Source: JAEZHK01 sp964575255 (GTDB lineage: Bacteria; Bacillota; Clostridia; Christensenellales; Aristaeellaceae). From it: a stretch of 53,869 bases of DNA. Position 1 is the stretch's first letter. Each line of letters starts with the position of its first letter. The notes beneath the pieces were generated by a model that ran no database searches, had not been told where the DNA came from, and saw only the letters and a program-made list of their open reading frames with translations. A program made the position numbers and the translations under genes. The DNA is taken from the NCBI GenBank assembly GCA_964575255.1, contig CAZNPZ010000016.1:1-53869 (forward strand). Reading direction: 5' to 3'. Shown piece after piece: positions 1 to 9,435 of the stretch.

Positions 1-15
1 ACCGATTTTTTTCCT

Positions 16-44
16 ATTATACCATGCCGCCGCTTCTGTTTAAA
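16..44 (-). promoter_or_regulatory. Sigma-A-type promoter reading off the left edge
   Basis: On the minus strand there is a perfect TATAAT (plus 16-21) preceded by TGG, which makes an extended -10, and a TTTAAA -35 (plus 39-44, 4 of 6 matches) at a 17-base spacing. It would drive a leftward gene beyond the window. The box sequences are seen; the promoter role is inferred. Confidence 0.5.
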
Positions 45-94
45 TCAGTGGTTACTTAGGATGAGCCAGCGGCGGTCTGTCAAGAGTGAAGCAT

Positions 95-196
95 TTACTT
101 TTCTGATTTGAGCTCTCCGTACTTATTCCGGCGCTTGGAAGGCGGGTTTATAGGCGCGTTTTTCCGTTTGGGATTTCGGCCTTTTTGATTTGCCAT
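95..196 (-). CDS. Small basic protein, 33 aa, unknown function
   Basis: This short leftward reading frame runs from ATG to TAA and has a good ribosome binding site (GAGGTGA, 6 bases before the ATG). The product begins MANQKGRNPKRKN and is very rich in Lys, Arg and Asn, with a PINPPSKRRNKYGE stretch, no hydrophobic segment and no cysteine. Small basic proteins of this kind are common among minor spore proteins, but I do not recognise the family and assign no function. A weak sigma-G-like pair (GAATA, 17 bases, AAAAATA) lies upstream and would suit forespore expression; this is only suggestive. The good ribosome binding site is the main reason to believe the gene is real. Confidence 0.5.
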   Translation of the reverse strand: MANQKGRNPKRKNAPINPPSKRRNKYGELKSEK

Positions 197-403
197 GAGT
201 CTTCACCTCGAATGTATTTTTGGTCGATGCCAACGAATTATTCTGGCAATATATGAGGACGGCTTTTCGATGCGGAGCCGTTCTTTGTGCTTTTCAGGCG
301 GTTTCGATCAGTCGTGAGATATCTGGGCCGAGCTGCGCATAGCAATGAAGGGGAGCGAGCGGGCATTGGCCGCGCTGGAGACAGGTTCGAGGAGGGCTGA
401 AAA

Positions 404-1894
404 GTGGAACTGGAGAGGCAAACCATAGAAGTCGAGCGCCAGGTGGCCAATGAGAGCGCGCAGGCGCTGGTGCGGGCGGAGGCCACGGTTTCCGGTGCGG
501 GCCGCGAGGCGGTGGAACCGTTGATGGAGGAAGCGACGATGGCCATCGGCACCGTCGAGGTGCAGGAGGGCCGGGTGCTGCTGGACGGCACGGTGCGCTG
601 TCAGGCGGTGTACCGCCAGGGCGAGGAGGGCAGTCCCCGCGCGCTGACCGCACAGGCGCAGTTCAATCAGGCCATCGAGACGCCGGGGTCCAAGCCCCGG
701 ATGATCGCGAACGTGGACGGCCAGGTGGAACATGTGGAAGCTTCTTACGAGAATGGGCGGATGGTGTTTTTGGTGACGGTCAACCTCCGGGCCAGGGTCA
801 GCGCGCTGGACACGGTTGCGGTGATCACGCAGGCAGCCGGTGTCCCGGCGTTGGAGGCACAGTTCACCGAAATCTGTTCCACAAAGCTGAGCGCCGAGGC
901 GGGCGCGGACGTGGATCTCCACGAGAGCGTGCAGCTTCCGGCGCAACTCGACGCGCGCCTCGCACTGATGGACTGGTCGAGCGCCAGGGTCTTGAGCGCG
1001 GCGCCCGATCTCGGCGGCGTGCGCGTGAAGGGCGAGGTATTGACCGAGACGCTGATCGGAACCGGCGTTCCGGCACGGCCGGTGGCACTTGTCAAGGTGG
1101 CGTTGCCCTTTGACGAAGTTGTGGAACTGCCCGAATGGCTGACCGAGAACGCGCGGGCGAACGCGCGGGTTACCAACCTTACGACCAACGTCGAGCAGGG
1201 CGTAAACGAGGAATCCCAACTGACGCTCGCGGCGAACCTCTCCATCGGCGTACGCGCCTATGGCCGCGACTGCGCCGCCGCGCTATCCGGCGCGTACACC
1301 ACTTCGGGTCAGGCGTTGAAGGTGCAGCGGCAGACACTGAACGTATCGATGGGCGAAACAAGTCTGGACAGCGCCCAGGTATTCCGCGGCACAATGCTTT
1401 TGCCGGAGGGTGCGCCCGGCGCGGGCACGGTGCTGGCGGCGCGGGTGCGGCCTGTGGTCAGCGAGTGGACGAGTGAAAACGGCCAGACGACGGTTTCGGG
1501 CGTATTAGAGGCGGGGGTACTGTACCTGCCCGGCGGCAGCGAGCAGCTACAGGCGGCGCGTTCGGAAATCCCGTTCACCGTCCACACCGAAGGCGATATG
1601 ACGGACAACGGCGATGTGTCTGTGGAAGCCACCGGCGCGGAAGCCAACGCGCTGATGAGCGACCGTCTGGAGCTCAAATGCACGCTGCATGTGACCGGCT
1701 CGGCCATGCGCGCGCAGCCGGTGACCGTGGTGGACAGCGTGGAGGCGGCGGAAGGGGAGAAGGCAGAGGGCGGTATCCTGATCGTATGGCCGCAGGCGGG
1801 CGACACCGCCTGGTCCATCGGCGAACGCCACCGCGTGGCGCAAGCCCGTATCGGCGCAGTGGAGCCGGGCAAGCCCATTGTCCTTAGGGTGTAG
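404..1894 (+). CDS. sipL: SPOCS/DUF3794 and LysM-domain protein, SipL-like
   Basis: In Clostridia, SipL binds the coat-basement ATPase SpoIVA and anchors the spore coat to the forespore surface. The GTG start at 404 follows GGAGGG by 7 bases and gives 496 aa, close to known SipL (about 500). Three DUF3794-like units can be seen, at about residues 5-130, 195-300 and 345-420, each a run of alternating beta-type segments. The last 45 residues form a LysM domain (GDTAWSIGERHRV...PGKPIVLRV), the part that contacts SpoIVA in characterised homologues. There is no signal peptide or membrane segment, as expected for a mother-cell cytosolic protein. The neighbour ispE follows at once, an order often seen in Clostridia. 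The alternative is a generic DUF3794 protein; the LysM tail and context favour SipL. Confidence 0.82.
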   Translation: MELERQTIEVERQVANESAQALVRAEATVSGAGREAVEPLMEEATMAIGTVEVQEGRVLLDGTVRCQAVYRQGEEGSPRALTAQAQFNQAIETPGSKPRMIANVDGQVEHVEASYENGRMVFLVTVNLRARVSALDTVAVITQAAGVPALEAQFTEICSTKLSAEAGADVDLHESVQLPAQLDARLALMDWSSARVLSAAPDLGGVRVKGEVLTETLIGTGVPARPVALVKVALPFDEVVELPEWLTENARANARVTNLTTNVEQGVNEESQLTLAANLSIGVRAYGRDCAAALSGAYTTSGQALKVQRQTLNVSMGETSLDSAQVFRGTMLLPEGAPGAGTVLAARVRPVVSEWTSENGQTTVSGVLEAGVLYLPGGSEQLQAARSEIPFTVHTEGDMTDNGDVSVEATGAEANALMSDRLELKCTLHVTGSAMRAQPVTVVDSVEAAEGEKAEGGILIVWPQAGDTAWSIGERHRVAQARIGAVEPGKPIVLRV

Positions 1895-1907
1895 GACATG
1901 GTATAAT
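1878..1907 (+). promoter_or_regulatory. Promoter for ispE, overlapping the 3' end of sipL
   Basis: TTGTCC (1878-1883, still inside sipL) and a perfect TATAAT (1902-1907) are 18 bases apart, and TGG before the -10 makes it extended. It would let ispE be expressed in growing cells independently of the sporulation gene upstream. Confidence 0.6.
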
Positions 1908-1928
1908 GACCCTTACGGAGGGTCGGCA

Positions 1929-2768
1929 ATGATCATTGAACGAGAGGCACACGCCAAGATCAACTGGGCGTTATGGATTCTGGGCCGCCGCCCGGACGGT
2001 TATCATGAGCTGGACATGCTGATGCAGCCGGTCTGCCTTTCAGACCGGCTGTGGGCGGAAGAAGACGACGGACTGGCGCTGTTTGTCGACGGCGAGCGGT
2101 CGGACGACGGGGGGAACCTGGTCATGCGCGCCGCGCGCGCGCTCCGGGAATTCACCGGGGCGCGGCGCGGCGCGCGCTTGTTTCTGGAAAAGCGCATCCC
2201 GGTGCGGGCAGGGCTTGGCGGCGGCAGCGCCGACTGCGCCGCGGCGCTCCGGGCACTTGACGAACTATGGCAACTGAACCTGCCGGAAGAGACCCTTTTA
2301 TCCATTGGCCTGGAGCTGGGTGCGGACGTGCCCTTCTGCCTGACCGGTGGGCTGTGCCGCGTGCGCGGCGTCGGCGAAAAAATCGAGAAGCTGGAAGGCG
2401 GCCCGAAGGTACACCTCGCGCTTGCGCGCCTTTCGGACGGGCTTTCGACGGCGGACGTGTTCCGCGTCTGGGACGACGCGCCCGTCTTCCCGCATATTGA
2501 TGTATCGGGCGCGGCGCAGGCGCTGATCGCGGGCGATTTTGCGCGCCTGCGCCATCTTTCGCGCAACGCGCTGACAGTGCCCGCGGCAAAGCTGCTGCCG
2601 GAGATTCCGGATAAAATCCGCGCGCTCTACGGCGCGGGCGCGGCGTTCGCCGAGATGTCGGGCAGCGGATCCACCGTCTACGGCGTATTTGCCACACGCG
2701 GCGAAGCCGCCGAAGCCGCCCGAATGCTCGGGAAAAACGCGATTGTGACCGAAACCCTGCCTCAATAA
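1929..2768 (+). CDS. ispE: 4-diphosphocytidyl-2-C-methyl-D-erythritol kinase
   Basis: This enzyme phosphorylates CDP-methylerythritol with ATP, the fourth step of the MEP isoprenoid pathway in the cytosol. The ATG at 1929 follows a GGAGGG site; the frame is open further upstream, but only this start has a ribosome binding site. It gives 279 aa, normal for IspE. The GHMP-kinase signatures are present: an N-terminal AKINWAL strand with ILGRRPDGYHEL, the phosphate-binding loop RAGLGGGSADCAAALRAL near residue 92, and the C-terminal MSGSGSTVYGVF loop. The aspartate in GADVPFCL matches the family's catalytic Asp. Two other isoprenoid genes, dxs and ispA, lie in the 19-23 kb block of this window. 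Confidence 0.95.
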   Translation: MIIEREAHAKINWALWILGRRPDGYHELDMLMQPVCLSDRLWAEEDDGLALFVDGERSDDGGNLVMRAARALREFTGARRGARLFLEKRIPVRAGLGGGSADCAAALRALDELWQLNLPEETLLSIGLELGADVPFCLTGGLCRVRGVGEKIEKLEGGPKVHLALARLSDGLSTADVFRVWDDAPVFPHIDVSGAAQALIAGDFARLRHLSRNALTVPAAKLLPEIPDKIRALYGAGAAFAEMSGSGSTVYGVFATRGEAAEAARMLGKNAIVTETLPQ

Positions 2769-2830
2769 TTGCATAAAAGCGGCATTTTTCGCTCAGCCTA
2801 GAGCCATCCAATTCCATGAGGAGATGAAGG

Positions 2831-3346
2831 ATGGCTCGGTTTTTAGTCGCGATCGCCATGTTGATGGCCGTCATTTCGATGCCAGTCCGGGCGGAAGCGC
2901 CTGACCCGCTGGAGGGGCTGATCCGGCTTCAGGTCATCGCCCGAAGCGATTCCAGACAGGATCAAATTCAAAAGCTGATGGTGCGCGACCGCGTTCGGGC
3001 GCTGGCCGTCAACCTTGTCCGCTGCGCGAAGAGCGCGGACGAAGCCTACCGGAAACTGCGCGCGAACCGGCAGGCGCTTCAGGCGGTCTCCGGCGCGCGG
3101 GTGGAGATCCGGGAAGTCGACTGTCCGCTCCGGGTATACGGGGATCTGGTCGTGCCCGCCGGCCGATACCGGACTGTCCGCGTGATCCTGGGCGGCGGCG
3201 CGGGCCGAAACTGGTGGTGCGTGCTGTACCCCGACCTCTGCAGCGTCGATCCGCTGGAAACCGAAGCGTTGAAAGGGGACGCGCCCGTTACCTTCTATTC
3301 CGAAATTATGCGTTGGGCACAAGCAATGAGGGGGAATGAACCATGA
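2831..3346 (+). CDS. spoIIR: Stage II sporulation protein R
   Basis: SpoIIR is made in the forespore under sigma-F and secreted toward the mother cell, where it triggers SpoIIGA to process pro-sigma-E. The 171-aa product has a signal peptide (hydrophobic residues about 4-20 ending VRA-EA). Its body carries family signatures: IRLQVIARSDSRQDQ near the start, KLMVRDRVRA, and GRNWWCVLYPDLC near residue 135. The ATG at 2831 follows GAGGAGATGAAGG. The stop overlaps the next start (ATGA). A faint sigma-F-like pair, GCATA then GCTCAGCCT 15 bases on, lies upstream at about 2771, too weak to call. Confidence 0.93.
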   Translation: MARFLVAIAMLMAVISMPVRAEAPDPLEGLIRLQVIARSDSRQDQIQKLMVRDRVRALAVNLVRCAKSADEAYRKLRANRQALQAVSGARVEIREVDCPLRVYGDLVVPAGRYRTVRVILGGGAGRNWWCVLYPDLCSVDPLETEALKGDAPVTFYSEIMRWAQAMRGNEP

Positions 3347-4029
3347 AGAGAATGGCGTTCGCCGCGCTGGCGCTGACGGTCATCGCCTGTTTCGTCTTTC
3401 TGTCGGCGCAAGCGGCAGTGGTGCTGGAGGTTGGCTCCTCCGGTTCCAATGTGGTCAAGGTGCAAAAGCGGCTGATCCAGTATGACTACCTGAGCGGTTC
3501 CGCCGACGGCAAGTTCGGCGCAGCGACACAGGCCGCGGTTAAGCTGTTTCAGCGCAAGAACGGCCTCGCCGTGGACGGCATGGTTGGCCCAACCACCGCC
3601 GCAGCGCTGGATGTGACGCTCACGTCGTCCGGCGGCGGTTCGACGACCACCGCGTCGACCACGTCGACCAAGATCGTCTCCAGCGATCACCGGCTTCTCT
3701 CGAAGCTCGTCTACGCGGAGGCGCGCGGCGAGCCCTACAAGGGGCAGGTGGCGGTGGCGGCGGTGGTTTTGAACCGCGTCCGCTCCTCGCAATTCCCCAA
3801 CACCATCTCCGGCGTAATCTACCAGAGGAACGCGTTTTCCTGCGTGTCCAACGGTTCCATCAACAGAACGCCCAACGACTCCGCCATTCGCGCCGCTCGC
3901 GACGCGATGAACGGTTGGGATCCGTCCGGCGGATGCCTGTACTTCTTCAACCCCCGCGCGACTTCGGACAAGTGGATCCGCACCCGAACGGTGAAGACCG
4001 TGATCGGCAACCACTCCTTCTGCCTATGA
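3343..4029 (+). CDS. sleB: Spore cortex-lytic enzyme SleB
   Basis: SleB is a lytic transglycosylase stored in the dormant spore that breaks cortex peptidoglycan during germination. The 228-aa product has a signal peptide (residues 1-24), a peptidoglycan-binding domain of the two-repeat type (about 28-90, with LIQYDYLSGSADGKFGAATQAAVKLFQ), a Ser/Thr/Gly linker (about 92-112) and a Hydrolase_2 domain (116-228). The catalytic glutamate is E126 in YAEARGEPY, followed by AAVVLNRV and YFFNPRA. The length is normal. It overlaps spoIIR upstream and ypeB downstream by 4 bases each. SleB is usually co-encoded with YpeB, as here. Confidence 0.93.
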   Translation: MKRMAFAALALTVIACFVFLSAQAAVVLEVGSSGSNVVKVQKRLIQYDYLSGSADGKFGAATQAAVKLFQRKNGLAVDGMVGPTTAAALDVTLTSSGGGSTTTASTTSTKIVSSDHRLLSKLVYAEARGEPYKGQVAVAAVVLNRVRSSQFPNTISGVIYQRNAFSCVSNGSINRTPNDSAIRAARDAMNGWDPSGGCLYFFNPRATSDKWIRTRTVKTVIGNHSFCL

Positions 4030-5357
4030 AGATACGTTGGGGCGGGCGAATCCAGAAAAAAGGGTTCTTGGTAATGCTGTCTGCGCTGGGCGTGGCGCTC
4101 CTGGTCACGAGCCTTGTGATGCAGCAGCGCGTGTCGGCGCTGACGCTTCAGGTCAACGCGGCATATCAGAAGTCATTCTACGAGACGATCGAACTGATGA
4201 GCGGTATACAGCTGAACCTGGAAAAGCTGACGGTGACCGGCAGCGGCTCGCAGCAACAGGCGCTCCTGACCACCATCGCGCGGCAGGCGGAGGGCGTCGC
4301 ATCCAACCTCAGCCAGATGCCGCAGGGGGACATGACGCTGGAAGGGTCTTTAAAATTCGTCAACCAGACCGCTGACTATACGCGGGTGCTCTCCGAGCGC
4401 ATCGGCGGCGGCGGCGTACTGGAGGAAAACGACTATAAACAGCTGGACGCGCTGCACAGCGCCAGCGTCCAGCTCAACGATCAGTTGAATGACCTTCTGA
4501 CCCGCTATGACGCGGGGGAGCCGGTGTTCGGGAACGGGGATGTGACGATCACCGCGACGAACGCGCCGGAGGAGCAGAGCGAGCCAGCCGTCGACTACCC
4601 GGTACTACTGTATGACGGCCCGTTCTCCGACTCGCGCGTCAACCCGCAGATTCAGCTGGAAGGGCAACCGGTGACGCAGGAAGAGGCGTCCCGCATGCTG
4701 ACCGAATTCGTCGGCGCGGAACGGGTCAAAAACGTCGCGTACACCGGCGATTCTGAAATCTTCTCCAGCTGTTATGAGTTTACCGCCACATTGACGGACG
4801 GCAACACGCTGGAGGCGGGCGTCACAAAGATGGGCGGACATGTGGTGTACATGCTGCCAGATCAAGAAAACACCGAGGTTGTACTGACCGAGGGGGACTG
4901 CATCGACCAGGGCGCGCGGTTCCTCGCGGCGCACGGGTACGAGAACATGCAGGTCAACTATTGGCGCAAGCTGGACGGGATCCTGACGATCAACTATGTT
5001 TCGTCGCAGGGGGATGTGTTGATCTACCCGGATCTGGTAAAACTACAGGTTTCGATGAAGGACGGACTGGTGATCGGCATTGAGGCGGCTCATTACCTGA
5101 CCAACCATAAACCGCGTACAATCCCCGACCCGGCGATTTCCGAAGCGGATGCCAGGGCTCGCGTTAACCAGTCGCTTTCCATCGAACGCGTCCGCCGATG
5201 CATCATCCCGCTGGACGAGGGCGAGGTGCAGTGCTGGGAGATCACCGCGTCCGTGTCTGACAACGAACAGTACCTGATCTACATCGACGTGACGAACGGC
5301 GCCGAGCGAACCATCCTGCGCATTCTGCAGGACGACGAGGGCACCATCACCCAGTGA
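4026..5357 (+). CDS. ypeB: Germination protein YpeB
   Basis: YpeB is a spore membrane protein needed for SleB to be made stable, localised and held inactive until germination. The ATG at 4026 overlaps the sleB stop, which suggests coupled translation; the open frame further upstream is not needed. The 443-aa protein has one N-terminal membrane anchor (about 13-31), a helical region (about 32-160), and a C-terminal half with PepSY-like repeats (about 210-440), the arrangement and length known for YpeB. The reading frame ends in TGA, whose A is also the first base of a repeated element (5357-5543). Confidence 0.9.
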   Translation: MKIRWGGRIQKKGFLVMLSALGVALLVTSLVMQQRVSALTLQVNAAYQKSFYETIELMSGIQLNLEKLTVTGSGSQQQALLTTIARQAEGVASNLSQMPQGDMTLEGSLKFVNQTADYTRVLSERIGGGGVLEENDYKQLDALHSASVQLNDQLNDLLTRYDAGEPVFGNGDVTITATNAPEEQSEPAVDYPVLLYDGPFSDSRVNPQIQLEGQPVTQEEASRMLTEFVGAERVKNVAYTGDSEIFSSCYEFTATLTDGNTLEAGVTKMGGHVVYMLPDQENTEVVLTEGDCIDQGARFLAAHGYENMQVNYWRKLDGILTINYVSSQGDVLIYPDLVKLQVSMKDGLVIGIEAAHYLTNHKPRTIPDPAISEADARARVNQSLSIERVRRCIIPLDEGEVQCWEITASVSDNEQYLIYIDVTNGAERTILRILQDDEGTITQ

Positions 5358-5543
5358 TATCTATCGACACGGTGGCGTACGATTCAAATGAATTTGAATC
5401 GTGCGCCACCGTGTCGCCCTCCGCTCAGCGTAGCGCTGCATTTCACGCCGAAGGCGTATCCTGAAGGGTCGCCTCATTCCAGCCCCTTGTTCTGCATCGA
5501 ACATCTTCCAGCCCTTTGGAGTAATGAAGATTTTCCTTGGTAT
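5357..5543 (+). mobile_element. MITE-like repeat element, copy A (187 bp)
   Basis: One of four related copies in this window. The ends are ATATCTAT and CTTGGTAT, imperfect forms of the ATACCAAT/ATTGGTAT ends of the other copies. It holds the family core GATTCAAATgaATTTGAATC, then the shared block GCGTAGCGCTGCATTTCACG, CCGAAGGCGTATCC and GGGTCGCCTC. It codes for no protein and no direct target duplication is visible. The element starts on the last base of the ypeB stop codon. Its core orientation relative to the preceding gene matches copies B and D. Mobility is inferred from repetition and inverted ends only. Confidence 0.7.
5365..5416. repeat. 25-bp inverted repeat with 2-base loop inside copy A
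   Basis: Arms 5365-5389 and 5392-5416 pair over all 25 positions, with a single G.T wobble (5378/5403) and a GA loop. In the other copies the matching palindrome is only 13-14 bp. In RNA this would be an extremely stable hairpin 8 bases after the ypeB stop. No T-run follows, so it is not a normal terminator. Confidence 0.9.
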
Positions 5544-5554
5544 CATAACGATGA

Positions 5555-5589
5555 ACAGGCTCCGCCGCGAAGGTTGCGGCGGAGCCTGT
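5555..5589. terminator. Strong hairpin between converging genes
   Basis: ACAGGCTCCGCCGC and GCGGCGGAGCCTGT pair perfectly over 14 bp around a 7-base loop, between ypeB (rightward) and the leftward gene ending at 5599. The flanks are A/T-rich but have no clean T-run. It is probably a two-way terminator; that role is inferred from its position. Confidence 0.55.
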
Positions 5590-5598
5590 ATTCATTGT

Positions 5599-6657
5599 TC
5601 ACATCAGTTCAAACTCGATTCGCACCGGGTTGTGGTCGGAAAATTGGAACCCAAGCGGCAGCGTCGATACGCTCGAAAGCTTTACGTTGGGCGACAGGAT
5701 GAAGCCGTCGATGACATAGAAGTGGTTTTCGGGGTTCTGGGCGTTGTAGGGTTTGTCGCCTGAGCGGCAGGTGGGCGTGGAATCGTCTGCGGCGAACGTC
5801 CAGCCCTCCGGCAGGATCGTTCTCTCCATGTTTCCCGGAATGTACGCGCCTGCGATCCTTATGGGGTACTTCGCCTGATCGACGCCGGGAAGCCACTGAT
5901 TGAAGTCGCCGCCTGCAACCACATAATTTCCTCTGGCATACTCCTCGGTCAGGAAGTCCGCCAGAACCTTGGTCTGCGCCGCCTTGCCCGCTCCGTCATC
6001 GAAAGCCTCCAGATGCAGGTTGACCACCACCAGCTCTTTCCCGCCTTCCACCGGGATGCGCGCTGCCAGCAGGCAGCGTTTCAGGTTGCAGGTGGAGATT
6101 GGCCAAGAAAAGGGGGAAGGCAGGCTCAGCCTCGCCGCCTCCGAAACCATGAGGTTTGACAGCGTCATGATGCCGCTGTCCACTTTGCCGATGGGGTCGG
6201 TCAGCGGGATCGGCACAAACGGGCACAGGAAGTTGCTCGCGAACATGGACTGGCCGCCGAGCGACGCGGCGAGCGGCGAGACCTCGTCCATGCGGTAGGA
6301 TCTTCTGGAATCCCGGTCGACCTCCTGCAGGAGCGTCAGATCCGCGTCCGCATTCTTCAAGGCGGCGATCACGCCCTCGAGGTTGCGCTCGATCACGTCT
6401 TTGGAACCGACGCGGGACATCTTTCCGCCATCCATGAAGAAGTCGGCCTCGGCGGGGAGCCCGCAATAGCCGATGTTGAACGACACCGCCGAAAGATGGT
6501 CTCCGGCCTTCGGCGCGCGCGCCGCGTTGCCGGTGACCGACACGGTTTCTGTCGCTTTGGGGCGGTACTCGGTCAGCGTCAAAACCCCGATGCCCAGCGC
6601 CAGAAGGATTACGACCCCCGCGATACCCCATGCGATCACTTTGAAAACCTTCTTCAT
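5599..6657 (-). CDS. Membrane-anchored endonuclease/exonuclease/phosphatase-family protein
   Basis: The fold is the EEP (DNase I / sphingomyelinase / inositol phosphatase) family, so it should hydrolyse phosphodiester or phosphomonoester bonds with a metal ion. The substrate cannot be told. The signatures are in order: SFNIGY (metal-binding Asn), LLQEVDRDS (metal-binding Glu), VVNLHLEAF (catalytic His region), AGGDFNQ (Asp/Asn pair) and a C-terminal SDHNPV (Asp-His). One transmembrane segment lies at residues 5-29, so the catalytic part would be outside the cell. I take the ATG at 6657 (352 aa); a GTG two codons upstream is possible. It stands alone, converging on ypeB and separated from htpG by a terminator. 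Confidence 0.8.
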   Translation of the reverse strand: MKKVFKVIAWGIAGVVILLALGIGVLTLTEYRPKATETVSVTGNAARAPKAGDHLSAVSFNIGYCGLPAEADFFMDGGKMSRVGSKDVIERNLEGVIAALKNADADLTLLQEVDRDSRRSYRMDEVSPLAASLGGQSMFASNFLCPFVPIPLTDPIGKVDSGIMTLSNLMVSEAARLSLPSPFSWPISTCNLKRCLLAARIPVEGGKELVVVNLHLEAFDDGAGKAAQTKVLADFLTEEYARGNYVVAGGDFNQWLPGVDQAKYPIRIAGAYIPGNMERTILPEGWTFAADDSTPTCRSGDKPYNAQNPENHFYVIDGFILSPNVKLSSVSTLPLGFQFSDHNPVRIEFELM

Positions 6658-6834
6658 GCGCACCCCCGTTTGGGCGAAGACCCGGTCGGCGCGTCATGAT
6701 GCGATACACGCCGTTCGTTCCGCCCCGGTTTTACATATTGTCGCCTGCATGTCACAGGGAATCAATTTCGACGGATTCGGGGTAATTCCTTCCGGAGTGG
6801 CAGACCGTCATGATCATTATTTCCGGTTCGCTGA

Positions 6835-6873
6835 CACAAAAGTAGCCGCCCCCGGTGCCAGAGCCGGGAGCGG
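6835..6873 (-). terminator. Rho-independent terminator after htpG
   Basis: On the minus strand CCGCTCCCGG and CCGGGGGCGG pair over 10 bp (one wobble) and are followed by CTACTTTTG. It lies 15 bases past the htpG stop. Confidence 0.6.
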
Positions 6874-6887
6874 TCGACAGGTGTTCT

Positions 6888-8786
<1,899 letters not shown>

Positions 8787-8833
8787 AGGAATTGCCTCCT
8801 GATACAGGAATTTTGACTCCGTACTTTACCCAT

Positions 8834-8862
8834 ATTTTATGAAGCGCACGCCCGCATGTCAA
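8834..8862 (-). promoter_or_regulatory. Sigma-A promoter of htpG
   Basis: On the minus strand there is a perfect TTGACA (plus 8857-8862), a 17-base spacer, then TAAAAT (plus 8834-8839). The start of htpG is about 48 bases downstream. Confidence 0.8.
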
Positions 8863-8869
8863 GTTAAAT

Positions 8870-8896
8870 CTGGCACTCAATGCGCGAGAGTGCTAA
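8870..8896 (-). promoter_or_regulatory. CIRCE operator (HrcA binding site) upstream of htpG
   Basis: The known CIRCE consensus is TTAGCACTC, 9 bases, GAGTGCTAA. Here the plus strand has CTGGCACTC (7 of 9), exactly 9 bases, then a perfect GAGTGCTAA. It ends 8 bases upstream of the htpG -35 box. CIRCE sites usually control groESL and dnaK; HrcA control of htpG is less common. No rightward heat-shock gene lies nearby to share it. Confidence 0.85.
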
Positions 8897-8943
8897 CAGC
8901 TTGAAGAAATCAGAAGACCAAACCTTCAAAACGCCGAAAGAGG

Positions 8944-9088
8944 GTGGAGAGGGCCGAAGCCCTTTCCACTTTGAGTCAATTCCGTCGGCGTGTACGGCGG
9001 AATTGGCCATCCGCCAAAGGTTGGGCTTGCCCGGATTTTCATTGCCCAGCCCAACCGATTTCCGGTTCGCATATCGGGCGAACGCCGG
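8944..9088. repeat. Cluster of four hairpins between htpG and bofA
   Basis: The stretch from htpG (8786) to bofA (9123) has no gene. Apart from the htpG promoter and CIRCE it is filled by consecutive inverted repeats: 8944-8969 (GTGGAGAGGGC/GCCCTTTCCAC), 8977-9005 (CAATTCCG/CGGAATTG), 9019-9056 (GGTTGGGCT/AGCCCAACC, 20-base loop) and 9062-9088 (GTTCGC/GCGAAC extended by CCGG/CCGG with a bulge). No copy is seen elsewhere in the window. Function unknown. Confidence 0.65.
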
Positions 9089-9096
9089 CATAGTTT
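9069..9096 (+). promoter_or_regulatory. Possible sigma-E promoter for bofA
   Basis: GCATATC (6 of 7 to the sigma-E -35 KMATATT) and CATAGTTT (5 of 8 to CATACANT) are 13 bases apart, just before bofA, which is mother-cell expressed in Bacillus. The -35 overlaps the last hairpin of the upstream cluster. Weak; inference only. Confidence 0.3.
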
Positions 9097-9122
9097 GATA
9101 ATGCGTGAAGGGGGGGATGGCG

Positions 9123-9389
9123 ATGCGGATTCCGTGGGAGCTTGCGGTGTCGTTCGCGCTGGGACTGGGACTTTTGTACGCGATCGGATGGCTCCTGCTG
9201 GTACCGATGCGATTCCTCTGGCGTTTGATCGCGGGCGGCTTGATGGGTGCGCTCGCGCTGTGGCTGATCAACCAACTGAGCGGCATCACAGGCATCTACG
9301 TCGCCATCAACCCCTTCACGGCGTTGGCGGTGGGCTTTTTGGGGCTTCCGGGCGCGGCGCTGGTTGTGGCGCTTCAGTACCTTCTGTAG
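9123..9389 (+). CDS. bofA: Pro-sigma-K processing inhibitor BofA
   Basis: In Bacillus, BofA sits in the outer forespore membrane with SpoIVFA and holds the protease SpoIVFB inactive until the forespore signals, delaying sigma-K activation. The product (88 aa from the ATG at 9123) is almost wholly membrane-embedded, with hydrophobic segments at about 4-25, 33-50 and 60-85. It ends in the family-typical pattern GIYVAINPFTALAVGFLGLPGAALVVALQYLL. I chose 9123 because the AAGGGGGG site is 6 bases before it; ATG at 9117 and GTG at 9105 are too close to or inside that site. It is followed by spoIIIAA, and sigK, its downstream target, is also in this window at 40.8-41.5 kb. Confidence 0.85.
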   Translation: MRIPWELAVSFALGLGLLYAIGWLLLVPMRFLWRLIAGGLMGALALWLINQLSGITGIYVAINPFTALAVGFLGLPGAALVVALQYLL

Positions 9390-9418
9390 GCATGCTTGAG
9401 ACGCGTCACGCATAGAAT
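9390..9418 (+). promoter_or_regulatory. Candidate sigma-E promoter of the spoIIIA operon
   Basis: GCATGCT (5 of 7 to KMATATT), a 14-base spacer and CATAGAAT (7 of 8 to CATACAAT) lie directly before spoIIIAA. In Bacillus the spoIIIA operon is sigma-E dependent. The leader would be very short, starting at the ribosome binding site. Confidence 0.45.
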
Positions 9419-9435
9419 GGCGCGGGGAGGGCGGC

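Noticed and set aside
8944..9088. CRISPR array
   Set aside because: The hairpins are all different; there are no equal repeats with equal spacers and no cas genes.
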